A stretch of 48,176 nt of DNA from the NCBI GenBank assembly GCA_028289455.1, contig JANQPN010000048.1:1-48176 (forward strand). Reading direction: 5' to 3'. The notes beneath the pieces are model-generated. The model was given only the letters and a program-made list of their open reading frames with translations, had not been told where the DNA came from and made no database searches. A program made the position numbers and the translations under genes. This stretch comes from Wenzhouxiangellaceae bacterium. Lineage in GTDB: Bacteria; Pseudomonadota; Gammaproteobacteria; Xanthomonadales; Wenzhouxiangellaceae. This document shows positions 32,439 to 42,115 of the stretch, piece after piece (the stretch's first letter is position 1; every line of letters begins with the position of its first letter).

Positions 32439-32891
32439 ATGCGTAGCCGCCTGTATTTATTTTTATTGCTATGCGCATTGATACTAGCAGGCTATTGCTG
32501 GACCCGTCCAGGTACATCATTATGCTGGGCAGGTGAGCAGCATACTTTGCTGCAGGTTCAGTTTTCACCCTATTACTGGCACCGCAACAGGGTGTTGTAC
32601 GAGGACATCACCGCCTTCAACCTGATTGAGTCACCCGATCATCCCGGGCACCAGGCACTGGAACTGGTTACCCCCAGGTTCAAGCTGATTTATGGATTTG
32701 CCGCTTCGGACTGGGTTACAGATCTGCCCGAGTTTCATGCAGAGGTGCAAAACATCATTATCAATCAAAGTGGTATAAGCTGCCGATTCCGGTGGGCCAC
32801 TCTCGGCTTTATCAGTGCTCTGCTTGTCGGCCTGGTTTGTTCAGTACTGCTGATGGTGACCTTTCTGAAGAGGGCTCCCAATAAACGATAA
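32439..32891 (+). CDS. Small bitopic membrane protein of unknown function
   Basis: A 150-residue protein without recognised domain. Residues 1-20 form a hydrophobic first helix. A periplasmic or cytosolic domain (about 25-115) has a PH-like strand order ('RVLYEDITAFNLIESPDHPGHQALELV', 'FKLIYGFAASDW'). A second helix lies at about 121-142, followed by KRAPNKR. It is divergent from FG-GAP paralogue 1 (38 bases between start codons) and sits between the two paralogues. The start ATG has a weak AGG about 9 bases upstream. It may be unrelated to the paralogues. Confidence 0.6.
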   Translation: MRSRLYLFLLLCALILAGYCWTRPGTSLCWAGEQHTLLQVQFSPYYWHRNRVLYEDITAFNLIESPDHPGHQALELVTPRFKLIYGFAASDWVTDLPEFHAEVQNIIINQSGISCRFRWATLGFISALLVGLVCSVLLMVTFLKRAPNKR

Positions 32892-32926
32892 GTTTTGCCG
32901 CTGATAAAGACTGCGTCAGGCGCCCG

Positions 32927-33178
32927 TTATTGCTGATTAATAAACTTATCAATTTGCTCACGGCTGAACGGCCAGCTGAGACAGGATTCAAAATCCATAG
33001 TAGCCAAAACCGGCACCTGCTCTCCGAATCGACGGATTAGTGTGAGGTCTGAATCAATATCCAGCTGTTGATATTGCCCGCCGAAACCCAGCTCCTCAAG
33101 CAGCAGTTCTGCCTGCTCACATAAGCAGCATTGTTCACGTCCCAGCAACAAAAAACCCGATGGCGAAGCGTCACTCAT
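32927..33178 (-). CDS. Glutaredoxin-like (DUF836) thiol protein
   Basis: An 83-residue thioredoxin-fold protein of the glutaredoxin-like DUF836 group. The active-site-like CxxC is 'CCLCEQAELLLEEL' (about residues 17-30). The cis-Pro region is 'FGEQVPVLATMDFESCLSWPFS' (about 50-72). The length fits the family (about 80-90). It probably handles thiol-disulfide exchange in the cytosol. There is no signal peptide. The start has a poor ribosome binding site. It is divergent from FG-GAP paralogue 2, with 57 bases between the start codons. Confidence 0.82.
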   Translation of the reverse strand: MSDASPSGFLLLGREQCCLCEQAELLLEELGFGGQYQQLDIDSDLTLIRRFGEQVPVLATMDFESCLSWPFSREQIDKFINQQ

Positions 33179-33235
33179 GAATTAGGCTATACTCTCTGGC
33201 TTGCACATGCTGATTGTATAGGGAGACAGTAGCTG

Positions 33236-34789
33236 ATGCACAGAATTCGTTATCAGAAACACCCATTACATATCATATGGGGATTCGCTGTTTCTAGCGC
33301 ATTGCTTACTCAAAACCTGCCGGCAATCGAGTTCACTGATGTCACATTGTCATCCGGTTTTTCCGCCAGTCACTTTGCCAATAAACCCAGTTGTGGACAA
33401 GCCGTTGCCGACTTTGATCATAACGGCTGGCTGGATGCTTTTGTTACCGGCTATTTCGACGACAATCATCTGCTGCTTAATAATGGTGACGGCAGCTTCA
33501 GTGAATCTGCACTCTCTACACAGCTAAACCCGTCAGGCAGTGATTGCGGCCCCGTCGCTGCAGCAGATTTTAATAATGACGGATGGGCGGATTTGTATGT
33601 GGGCTGCGACGGCAATAATTATCTGTTCCGCAATGACGCAGGTGCAGGTTTCACCGATGTTACTGCCATGGCCGGCGTTAACCACACTGCCCGCACAGAA
33701 GCAGTGGCATGGGCTGATATCAACGGCGACAGCTGGCTGGATCTCTATGTCGGCACTTATCCTCCGGTACTCAACCCTGTCATAGATGACCCTATCAACC
33801 AGGATCAAATCTGGCTGAGCAACGGCGACGGAACATTCACCAACATCAACCAGGGATTTGCCGCCGAGCCACTCACCCGACCTGTTCTGGCAGCCACATT
33901 TACCGACCTGGATAATGACGGTGACCTGGATTTGTATATAGTCAACGACAAGCTGGTCAAAAATACACTGTGGCGCAATGACGGCCCGGGTTGCGGCAGC
34001 TGGTGTTTTACTGATGTATCGGCTGCGACCAATACTGATCGCGAAGTCTACGGAATGGGTATTGCCTCCGGCGATATCGATCTGGATGGGGATCTCGATC
34101 TGTACTTTTCCAGCATTGCCGAACAGGTAGTACTGCGTAATGACCTGGACCTGGGCTCATTGGCGTTTACAGAAATCAGTGATTCATCCGGTTTAAATTT
34201 CAATGCCGTCGGCTGGGGCACACACTTCGCTGATTTTGATAATGATGGCTGGCTGGATGCTTACCTGGCGACCGGCGGTACTACACCGGACGTAAATACC
34301 GACCGTGTGTATTACAACCTTGCCAACCTGCAGTTCGATGATGTCTCCATCACCAGCGGCGCCAGTAACCCGTTGAACTCCAACGGCACATCACAGTGGG
34401 ACTATAACGCTGATGGCCGGCAGGATTTGATTGTATGTAATAACAGCGATGCTTATGCACTGTATGCCAATAGCACCGCCATGACTGATAACTGGATTGC
34501 CATCGAGTTGAGCGGTGAAGATGCCGATATCAACCGTGACGCCATCGGCGCACGTATCCACTTGTCTACAGTTGACGGCATTCAGATGAGAGAGGTCACC
34601 AGTGGCCAGAGCCGTGGCGGCAACAGCAGCCTGATTCAGCATTTCGGCATCGGCGCTGCTACTGCAGTTGATTTGCAGATAAGCTGGCCGGACGGTGCAT
34701 CATCAGTTATCAACGGCATTACCGCCAACCGGTACCACAAGTTCCTGCACCCTGAACCGGATTTTATCTCCAGCACCGGCTTTGAATAA
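33236..34789 (+). CDS. FG-GAP/ASPIC-UnbV protein (CRTAC1-like), paralogue 2
   Basis: A 517-residue paralogue of the protein at 30895-32400, with the same plan but a clear signal peptide (hydrophobic 12-26, cleavage near LPA-IE). Seven FG-GAP/VCBS motifs are visible, such as 'DFDHNGWLDAF', 'DFNNDGWADLY', 'DLDNDGDLDLY' and 'DFDNDGWLDAY'. Blade text is shared with paralogue 1, for example 'NDGPGCGSWCFTDVS' here and 'NDGPGCGGWCFTDVS' there. The ASPIC/UnbV domain spans about 415-505 and the protein ends with 'DFISSTGFE'. GGGAG lies about 11 bases before the ATG. Its terminator is the hairpin at 34938-34967. Confidence 0.87.
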   Translation: MHRIRYQKHPLHIIWGFAVSSALLTQNLPAIEFTDVTLSSGFSASHFANKPSCGQAVADFDHNGWLDAFVTGYFDDNHLLLNNGDGSFSESALSTQLNPSGSDCGPVAAADFNNDGWADLYVGCDGNNYLFRNDAGAGFTDVTAMAGVNHTARTEAVAWADINGDSWLDLYVGTYPPVLNPVIDDPINQDQIWLSNGDGTFTNINQGFAAEPLTRPVLAATFTDLDNDGDLDLYIVNDKLVKNTLWRNDGPGCGSWCFTDVSAATNTDREVYGMGIASGDIDLDGDLDLYFSSIAEQVVLRNDLDLGSLAFTEISDSSGLNFNAVGWGTHFADFDNDGWLDAYLATGGTTPDVNTDRVYYNLANLQFDDVSITSGASNPLNSNGTSQWDYNADGRQDLIVCNNSDAYALYANSTAMTDNWIAIELSGEDADINRDAIGARIHLSTVDGIQMREVTSGQSRGGNSSLIQHFGIGAATAVDLQISWPDGASSVINGITANRYHKFLHPEPDFISSTGFE

Positions 34790-34937
34790 TGCCTGAGCAG
34801 CTTTTGCTGCTTCAGCTGCACTTATGAACTGCTCATTTCCCAGGCAAAAACTGCTCAGCCGGCAAACTAAAACCAACCGCTCAACAACAGGCCGCAGTTT
34901 TAAATTTCCGACTGTTCAGCTGTTTATTCAGGCATAA

Positions 34938-34967
34938 AAAAAGCGCTGCTCAATGGCAGCGCTTTTT
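34938..34967. terminator. Bidirectional intrinsic terminator
   Basis: AAAAAGCGCTGC (34938-34949) and GCAGCGCTTTTT (34956-34967) form a 12-pair stem with a 6-base loop. There are T-runs on both strands, between the convergent FG-GAP paralogue 2 and the VPAL-tail protein. Confidence 0.88.
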
Positions 34968-34995
34968 AACCGAAAAATCGGATTTTTGTTTGGCT

Positions 34996-35712
34996 TCAGG
35001 CTTTGCGGCGCATAACCAGCAGAGTGCCTACCACCAGCATCAGTGCCAGGGCAAACAGGCCAAACATGTTCAGAGCAGGAACTGCAGGTGGTTCAGGCAA
35101 CGGTGTGGCCAGACCCAGTGCAACATCACAGGCACCCTGATCTACACAAACCAAACCAAACCCTGGAACTTCAGCTGCTGCTGCAACATCTGCCAGGTTG
35201 GTGTCCACTGCGTCAGCTACGTCATCAAATGACTCTGCAAACTCAATCCGGAGGATACCGTCAGCGCCTGCAATAACACCAAACATGGTTACATCGTCAA
35301 CACCGCCAGAACTGAAATCCATGGTGCAAGGCATATCAACGCCCACACCAGGAGTAAGGATTACACCGGTAGTCAGCGCAGAGTCGGTAAAGAAAATGTC
35401 TGCCTCACTACACCAGCTGGCGCCAACACTGTTGAGATTGACGTCGAAAGAAATACCGGTCACTTCATTACCAGCACCGATGTCCAGATTCATTACGATG
35501 TTGTCTGAGTCCCCTTGGACATCCCAGCTATCAACACCATTAACACTCAGAGGCGAAGCACTGGCACCGCCAAGTGTAGAAATTTCATTTGCTTGCAGGA
35601 CTAATGAGCCATCCAAGCTGGATGCCAAACCTACGGCACCATTTTTTTCTTGAGCTATAGCTGGTCCGGCAAAAGCTATTGCCAATACAGCAAGAAAAGT
35701 AAATAAACGCAT
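34996..35712 (-). CDS. Secreted cohesin-like protein with VPAL sorting tail
   Basis: A 238-residue exported protein. The ATG at 35712 has GGAGAAACAA just upstream and a signal peptide (cleavage near AIA-QE). A reading 41 codons longer is not supported. The middle has strands such as 'NIVMNLDIGAGNEVTGISFDVNLNS' and 'DGILRIEFAESFDDVADAVDT', like cohesin-type or extracellular beta-sandwich domains, with four Cys (in SWCSEA, MPCTMD, LVCVD and GACDV). The tail 'VPALNMFGLFALALMLVVG' with MRRKA is close to the tail of the protein at 30066 (VPTLGIFGLVALALVLMVG), so the two share a sorting system. The assignment of the middle domain is tentative. Confidence 0.82.
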   Translation of the reverse strand: MRLFTFLAVLAIAFAGPAIAQEKNGAVGLASSLDGSLVLQANEISTLGGASASPLSVNGVDSWDVQGDSDNIVMNLDIGAGNEVTGISFDVNLNSVGASWCSEADIFFTDSALTTGVILTPGVGVDMPCTMDFSSGGVDDVTMFGVIAGADGILRIEFAESFDDVADAVDTNLADVAAAAEVPGFGLVCVDQGACDVALGLATPLPEPPAVPALNMFGLFALALMLVVGTLLVMRRKA

Positions 35713-35771
35713 TTGTTTCTCCAGGAAATAGGGTAGAGTTCCGTCAGCACATACTGTGACAACAGCACAAT

Positions 35772-35800
35772 AAAATACCCGCATACTTGTTAAATGGCAA
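35772..35800 (-). promoter_or_regulatory. Promoter of the VPAL-tail secreted protein
   Basis: On the minus strand TTGCCA (-35) and TATTTT (-10) are spaced by exactly 17 bases. The start of transcription would lie near 35765, leaving a leader of about 50 bases to the ATG. Confidence 0.5.
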
Positions 35801-36082
35801 CATAAGTCAGGCATTTTTTTCGCTTTTTTTAACAAAACATGAAATTAACCGGCGTATCCACCAACCAATCCAAACTTTCGCGATAAAACAAGGGTTCCAA
35901 GGGCAATCTAGTTGCCCTGTTTTCGTAGTTTTCTTCACCCAAAATAACCGTAAATCGAGGCATTCTGAATCTGCGGCATAACGCCTCAAAGCTTTAATGA
36001 AATTCGCGTTTGATAATCAGTTGAACATGCCCGATGCACAGCACTTACACCTGACGCAATGAATAAAGTTTTGCACCAGCAG

Positions 36083-36111
36083 CTGACCGCAATCGTTTGA
36101 TCGCTTATCAT
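36083..36111 (+). promoter_or_regulatory. Candidate promoter of the sdaA-purine operon
   Basis: CTGACC (-35) and TATCAT (-10, five of six matches to TATAAT) are spaced by 17 bases. Transcription would begin near 36118, giving a leader of about 25 bases before the sdaA ATG. No repressor site could be recognised. Confidence 0.4.
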
Positions 36112-36142
36112 CGGTCATGTTTACAGCTTTAAGTTACCCGGT

Positions 36143-37522
36143 ATGTCAATCAGTATTTTTGATCTGTTCAAGATAGGCATTGGTCCTTCCAGTTCACACA
36201 CTGTCGGTCCGATGCGGGCTGCAGTGTTGTTTGTCAAACGCCTGGAACAGGCTGAGCTTATTCAGTCTGTTGATCGAATTGCCGCTGAACTCTATGGCTC
36301 ACTGGGGCATACCGGACGCGGACACGGCACTGATAAAGCTGTGCTGCTTGGTTTGGAAGGACATTTGCCCGATACGGTCGACCCGGATTACGTACCTCAA
36401 CGTGTCACCGAAATTCTTGAGCAGCAGACCATCAGCCTGCTGAACCGGCACCCGGTAAAATTCAAACACCGCAAGGATTTGATTTTTCATAAAAGGCAGA
36501 CGCTGCCTCATCACCCCAATGGGATGCGCTTTACCGCATTTGATGCTTCCGGACAGCCACTGCTGAGCCGCGATTACTATTCAGTGGGCGGCGGCTTTGT
36601 GGTCAACAATGACGAGGCTGAAGAAGACCGGATTGTTGCCGATACCACTCAGGTCAAATACCCGTTTAAAACCGGAGAAGACCTGTTTAACGCCTGTGCC
36701 ACACACAATATCCGTATTGCTGAACTGATGCTGGCCAATGAAACCGCCTGGCGGGATCGGGATACCATCCGCAGCGAGCTGCTGAATATCTGGGAAACCA
36801 TGCGTGCCTGTGTAGAACGCGGGTGTCATTCACCTGGAGAGCTGCCTGGTCCACTGAAAGTTGTCCGCCGTGCGCCAACATTGTTCGCTCAATTCGGCAG
36901 CGACCCGCAAAGCGCTCGCGAAGATCCTCTGGAAATTCTGGACTGGGTCAATCTGTTCGCTTTAGCGGTGAATGAAGAGAATGCAGCCGGTGGCCGGGTT
37001 GTGACTGCACCGACCAATGGCGCAGCCGGCATCATTCCTGCCGTCATCCTGTATTACAAGCATTTTGTGCCGCATTCGGATGAGGACGGCATCCTTGAGT
37101 TTTTACTTACTGCGGCGGCCATCGGCATTCTGTACAAGGAAAATGCCTCAATCTCCGGCGCAGAGGTTGGCTGCCAGGGTGAGGTCGGCGTCGCCTGCTC
37201 AATGGCAGCCGGTGGTTTGACGGCTGCCATGGGCGGTTCCTTGTCACAAATAGAAAATGCTGCAGAAATCGGTATGGAACACAACCTTGGGCTGACCTGC
37301 GACCCGGTCGGCGGGCTGGTGCAGATACCCTGCATTGAACGTAATGCAATGGGCGCAGTGAAAGCCATCAATGCCAGCCGCATGGCGTTGCGCGGAGACG
37401 GCAAACATCAGGTGACGCTGGACAGGGTTATCAAAACAATGCGCGACACCGGCGCTGATATGAAAACCAAATACAAAGAAACCTCTCGTGGTGGCCTGGC
37501 AGTTAATGTCATTGAGTGCTGA
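36143..37522 (+). CDS. sdaA: L-serine ammonia-lyase, iron-sulfur-dependent, single chain
   Basis: A 459-residue [4Fe-4S] enzyme that deaminates L-serine to pyruvate and ammonia. The beta-domain start '[23 protein letters not shown]' is the family hallmark. The cluster cysteines are seen in 'EVGCQGEVG', 'LTCDPVGG' and '[11 protein letters not shown]'. The final residue is Cys (…NVIEC), as in the type 2 enzymes where the C-terminal Cys acts as a tail ligand of the cluster. It is a one-chain enzyme, unlike the two-chain forms of Firmicutes. The start codon has no good Shine-Dalgarno sequence, but the start is fixed by homology. The next gene begins 12 bases after its stop, so it heads the purine operon. 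This links serine or glyoxylate-derived carbon to pyruvate. Confidence 0.95.
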   Translation: MSISIFDLFKIGIGPSSSHTVGPMRAAVLFVKRLEQAELIQSVDRIAAELYGSLGHTGRGHGTDKAVLLGLEGHLPDTVDPDYVPQRVTEILEQQTISLLNRHPVKFKHRKDLIFHKRQTLPHHPNGMRFTAFDASGQPLLSRDYYSVGGGFVVNNDEAEEDRIVADTTQVKYPFKTGEDLFNACATHNIRIAELMLANETAWRDRDTIRSELLNIWETMRACVERGCHSPGELPGPLKVVRRAPTLFAQFGSDPQSAREDPLEILDWVNLFALAVNEENAAGGRVVTAPTNGAAGIIPAVILYYKHFVPHSDEDGILEFLLTAAAIGILYKENASISGAEVGCQGEVGVACSMAAGGLTAAMGGSLSQIENAAEIGMEHNLGLTCDPVGGLVQIPCIERNAMGAVKAINASRMALRGDGKHQVTLDRVIKTMRDTGADMKTKYKETSRGGLAVNVIEC

Positions 37523-37533
37523 GGTTGAAGGAT

Positions 37534-39170
<1,637 letters not shown>

Positions 39171-39181
39171 CAGTCTCAGCG

Positions 39182-40099
39182 ATGTCGGAATACCCACGTG
39201 ACCTGATTGGATACGGCGCTGCCCCACCCTACGCCGACTGGCCGGGTGATGCCCGTATTGCTGTCCAATTCGTGCTTAATTACGAGGAAGGCGGCGAAAA
39301 TTCCGTGCTCCACGGCGATCGGGCATCAGAGACCTTTCTGTCGGAAATCATGAATGCGCAGCCTGTGCGCGGCATGCGCCATTTAAGCATGGAATCAATC
39401 TATGAATACGGCAGCCGGGTCGGTGTCTGGCGTTTGCTGAAATTATTCCAGCAGTTTGATATTCCCATCACAGTTTTCGCTGTCGCCATGGCGCTGGAGC
39501 GCAACCCTGCTGCTGCCCGGGCATTTGTTCAGGCCGGTCATGAAGTCTGCAGTCACGGCTATCGCTGGATCAATTATCAGCAGGTTGATGAAGATACCGA
39601 GCGTGAACATATCCGGCAGGCAGTTGATATTATTACCCGGCTTACCGGTCAGCGGCCACAGGGCTGGTATACCGGCCGCACCAGCCCCAACACCAGACGG
39701 CTGGTGGTGGAAGCAGGCGGTTTTTTGTACGACGCCGATGCTTATTGCGATGATTTACCCTTCTGGACACAGGTCAACGATAAGCCGCATCTGATAGTTC
39801 CCTATACACTGGATGCCAATGACATGCGCTTTGCCACAACCCAGGGGTTTAACAGCGGTGATCAGTTTTATACCTATCTGAAGGACAGCTTTGATGTTTT
39901 ATATGCAGAAGGTCAAACGACTCCGCGAATGCTGTCCATTGGTTTGCATTGCAGACTGATTGGGCGTCCGGGGCGTTTTGCTGCACTGCAGCGTTTTATC
40001 GAATATATCCGCGGCTTTGAACGTGTCTGGTTTGCCCGCCGAATCGACATAGCCAGGCACTGGCACGAACGTCACCCGTTCCACCGGAGTGCTGAATAG
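39182..40099 (+). CDS. puuE: Metal-independent allantoinase PuuE
   Basis: A 305-residue polysaccharide-deacetylase-fold allantoinase that opens allantoin to allantoate. The start 'YPRDLIGYGAAPPYADWPGDARIAVQFVLNYEEGGE' is the PuuE signature. The NodB-like elements 'FVQAGHEVCSHGYRWINYQQ' and 'QGWYTGRTSPNTRRLVVEAGGF' follow, with 'SIGLHCRLIGRPGRFAALQRF' toward the end. Unlike AllB/PucH allantoinases it is not a dinuclear metal amidohydrolase. It begins 11 bases after adenine deaminase and is followed within 5 bases by uraD. The ribosome binding site is weak. Confidence 0.95.
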   Translation: MSEYPRDLIGYGAAPPYADWPGDARIAVQFVLNYEEGGENSVLHGDRASETFLSEIMNAQPVRGMRHLSMESIYEYGSRVGVWRLLKLFQQFDIPITVFAVAMALERNPAAARAFVQAGHEVCSHGYRWINYQQVDEDTEREHIRQAVDIITRLTGQRPQGWYTGRTSPNTRRLVVEAGGFLYDADAYCDDLPFWTQVNDKPHLIVPYTLDANDMRFATTQGFNSGDQFYTYLKDSFDVLYAEGQTTPRMLSIGLHCRLIGRPGRFAALQRFIEYIRGFERVWFARRIDIARHWHERHPFHRSAE

Positions 40100-40104
40100 T
40101 AACG

Positions 40105-40614
40105 ATGCGCGGACCAGCCCCTGCCGAATTGAGCAAGTCTGAATTTATAGAGCGCTACGGTCAGCTTTACGAACATTCACCATGGGTTGCCGAGCGGGCT
40201 TTTGATACAGGTCTGGATATTACCCATAACGACACTGCCACACTTCATTCGCTGCTCTGTAAAGTCATGTTGAATGCTGCCAGAGATAAACAGCTGGCGT
40301 TGATCCGGGCGCATCCCGATCTGGCAGGCAAAGCTGCATTGGCAGGCAAACTGACGCACGACTCCAATACTGAGCAATCTTCCGCCGGACTGGATCAGTG
40401 CACCTCAGCTGAACTAGAACGCTTCCACCAGCTGAACAGCGACTATAAGGCAAAGTTTGGTTTTCCCTTTATACTGGCCGTAAAAGGCATGCATAAGATG
40501 GACATTCTGGCAACTTTTGAACAACGCCTGCTGCACAATTCGGTAGAGCAGGAGTTTGCCTGTGCGCTCGAACAGATCAACAAAATTGCCTGGCTGCGTA
40601 TTCAGGCATTATGA
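40105..40614 (+). CDS. uraD: OHCU decarboxylase
   Basis: A 169-residue enzyme that decarboxylates 2-oxo-4-hydroxy-4-carboxy-5-ureidoimidazoline to S-allantoin. Motifs are 'YEHSPWVAERAF' near the N-terminus, 'LIRAHPDLAGKAALAG' (catalytic His about residue 71) and 'FGFPFILAVKGM', all typical. It lies 5 bases after puuE and overlaps allantoicase by 4 bases (ATGA), so it is translationally coupled to it. It works right after UraH, encoded three kilobases downstream. Confidence 0.95.
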   Translation: MRGPAPAELSKSEFIERYGQLYEHSPWVAERAFDTGLDITHNDTATLHSLLCKVMLNAARDKQLALIRAHPDLAGKAALAGKLTHDSNTEQSSAGLDQCTSAELERFHQLNSDYKAKFGFPFILAVKGMHKMDILATFEQRLLHNSVEQEFACALEQINKIAWLRIQAL

Positions 40615-41603
40615 CTGCCGAACACCCATTTACCGAATGGATTAACCTGGCTCAACCCAGGCTCGGCGCCACTGTGGTTTATGCCACAGATGAATTCTTT
40701 GCTTCCAAAGAACGTTTGATTAAACCGGAACCACCGGTATTCATTCCCGACAAATATGACGAACACGGCAAATGGATGGACGGCTGGGAATCCCGCCGAA
40801 AGCGTGACCCGGGACATGACTACTGCATCATCAGGTTGGGAAGCCCCGGGATTATCCGGGGGTTTGAACTGGATAACAGCCATTTCACCGGCAATTATCC
40901 TCCGGCCATCTCAATCGACGGCGCGCTGACCGAGTCGTGGTCCGGTGAGCAGTGCACATGGACCGAGCTGGTCCCCCAGCAGGCTGTGGAAGGCGATCGG
41001 CAACATTGCTTTCCAATTACCGAGAGCCATCCCTGGAATCACCTGCGGCTGAATTTATACCCGGATGGCGGTGTCGCCCGCCTGCGGGTGTATGGCCAAG
41101 TGAAACGGTTATGGAAAGATCATGATTTCCAAATAGAACACGATCTGGCTGCCATCGGCAACGGCGGCCGGGTGTTGTGCTGTAATGATATGCATTACGG
41201 ACACATGAGCAATCTGATTGCGCCGGGAAGAGGTATCAATATGGGCGATGGCTGGGAAACCCGCCGGCGGCGCAAACCCGGTAACGATTGGGTCATACTG
41301 GCATTGGGACACAGCGGCATTATTGACCGGGTGGAAATTGACACTGCGCACTTCAAAGGCAATTACCCGGAAAGCTGCTCGCTGGAAGGTGCTTTATCGG
41401 ATGCAGACCCTGATGACCGGTTCGATCACGCCGATCTGAACTGGAAACCGCTGCTGCCACAGGCAGGCCTGGGCCCCGATCAAATCCATACCTTCAGTAC
41501 AGAAATCCAGCAACACGCACCTGTCAACCGTATCCGCCTGAATATTTACCCGGACGGGGGCATCAGCAGAATTCGGCTGTTCGGCAAGCTTGCCCAGTTA
41601 TGA
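40611..41603 (+). CDS. alc: Allantoicase
   Basis: A 330-residue enzyme hydrolysing allantoate to (S)-ureidoglycolate and urea. It has two repeats of the allantoicase fold, seen as 'GWESRRKRDPGHDYCIIRLGSPGIIRGFELDNSHFTGNYP' and again as 'GWETRRRRKPGNDWVILALGHSGIIDRVEIDTAHFKGNYP' in the second half. Each repeat ends in 'LNLYPDGGVARLRVYG' or 'LNIYPDGGISRIRLFG'. Coupled to uraD before and to allA after by 4-base ATGA overlaps. It commits the pathway to urea release, rather than ammonia release by allantoate amidohydrolase. Confidence 0.96.
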   Translation: MTAEHPFTEWINLAQPRLGATVVYATDEFFASKERLIKPEPPVFIPDKYDEHGKWMDGWESRRKRDPGHDYCIIRLGSPGIIRGFELDNSHFTGNYPPAISIDGALTESWSGEQCTWTELVPQQAVEGDRQHCFPITESHPWNHLRLNLYPDGGVARLRVYGQVKRLWKDHDFQIEHDLAAIGNGGRVLCCNDMHYGHMSNLIAPGRGINMGDGWETRRRRKPGNDWVILALGHSGIIDRVEIDTAHFKGNYPESCSLEGALSDADPDDRFDHADLNWKPLLPQAGLGPDQIHTFSTEIQQHAPVNRIRLNIYPDGGISRIRLFGKLAQL

Positions 41604-42100
41604 CCGGTCCGGTACTCAACGCCGTTGCACTGAACGCAGATAGTTTTGCACCGTTTGGCGAGGTGATCCAGGCGACCGGTGATGCGTTACCGATTAATGC
41701 CGGTAGCTGTCAGCGATTTGATAACCTTGCCCGGATAGATGTCAACCGGGATCAGGGACAAGTCTGTCTGGCCATTTTCCGCGCACAGCCATTTGATCTG
41801 CCGCACAAGATCACTGTAATGGAACGGCACCCGCTTTCCAGCCAGGCATTCTTCCCGGTTACCCGACAACGCTTTCTGATTGTGGTCGCGCCTGCAGATC
41901 AAACTCCCGCAGCCAATAATTTACGTGCGTTTGTCAGCAATGGGCGGCAGGGAATCAATTACGCTGCCGGGGTGTGGCATCATCCGCTGATCGCTCTGGA
42001 CCGGGTCAGCGAGTTTATCGTGGTTGATCGGCAGGGGCCGGGTACCAACTGTGATGAGCTGGACCTGTCCGGGCAAGACATTACGATTAATATCATCTAA
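41600..42100 (+). CDS. allA: Ureidoglycolate lyase
   Basis: A 166-residue cupin-fold enzyme splitting ureidoglycolate into glyoxylate and urea. 'FAPFGEVIQ' near the start, 'MERHPLSSQAFFPV' in the middle and 'INYAAGVWHHPLIAL' with the metal or substrate-binding His pair toward the end are typical. It overlaps allantoicase by 4 bases and precedes puuD by 15 bases. It completes the path to glyoxylate. Confidence 0.94.
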   Translation: MTGPVLNAVALNADSFAPFGEVIQATGDALPINAGSCQRFDNLARIDVNRDQGQVCLAIFRAQPFDLPHKITVMERHPLSSQAFFPVTRQRFLIVVAPADQTPAANNLRAFVSNGRQGINYAAGVWHHPLIALDRVSEFIVVDRQGPGTNCDELDLSGQDITINII

Positions 42101-42115
42101 GGCCGGAACCACCGT

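Larger units (their letters stand above)
35713..36142. other. Intergenic region with divergent promoters, no gene seen
   Basis: A gene-free stretch of 430 bases between two divergent genes. It holds a promoter for each side, described separately, and a stem AGGGCAA / TTGCCCT (35900-35906 with 35912-35918) followed by GTTTT on the plus strand, a weak terminator-like element. I see no open frame with coding character and no riboswitch. Confidence 0.5.
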
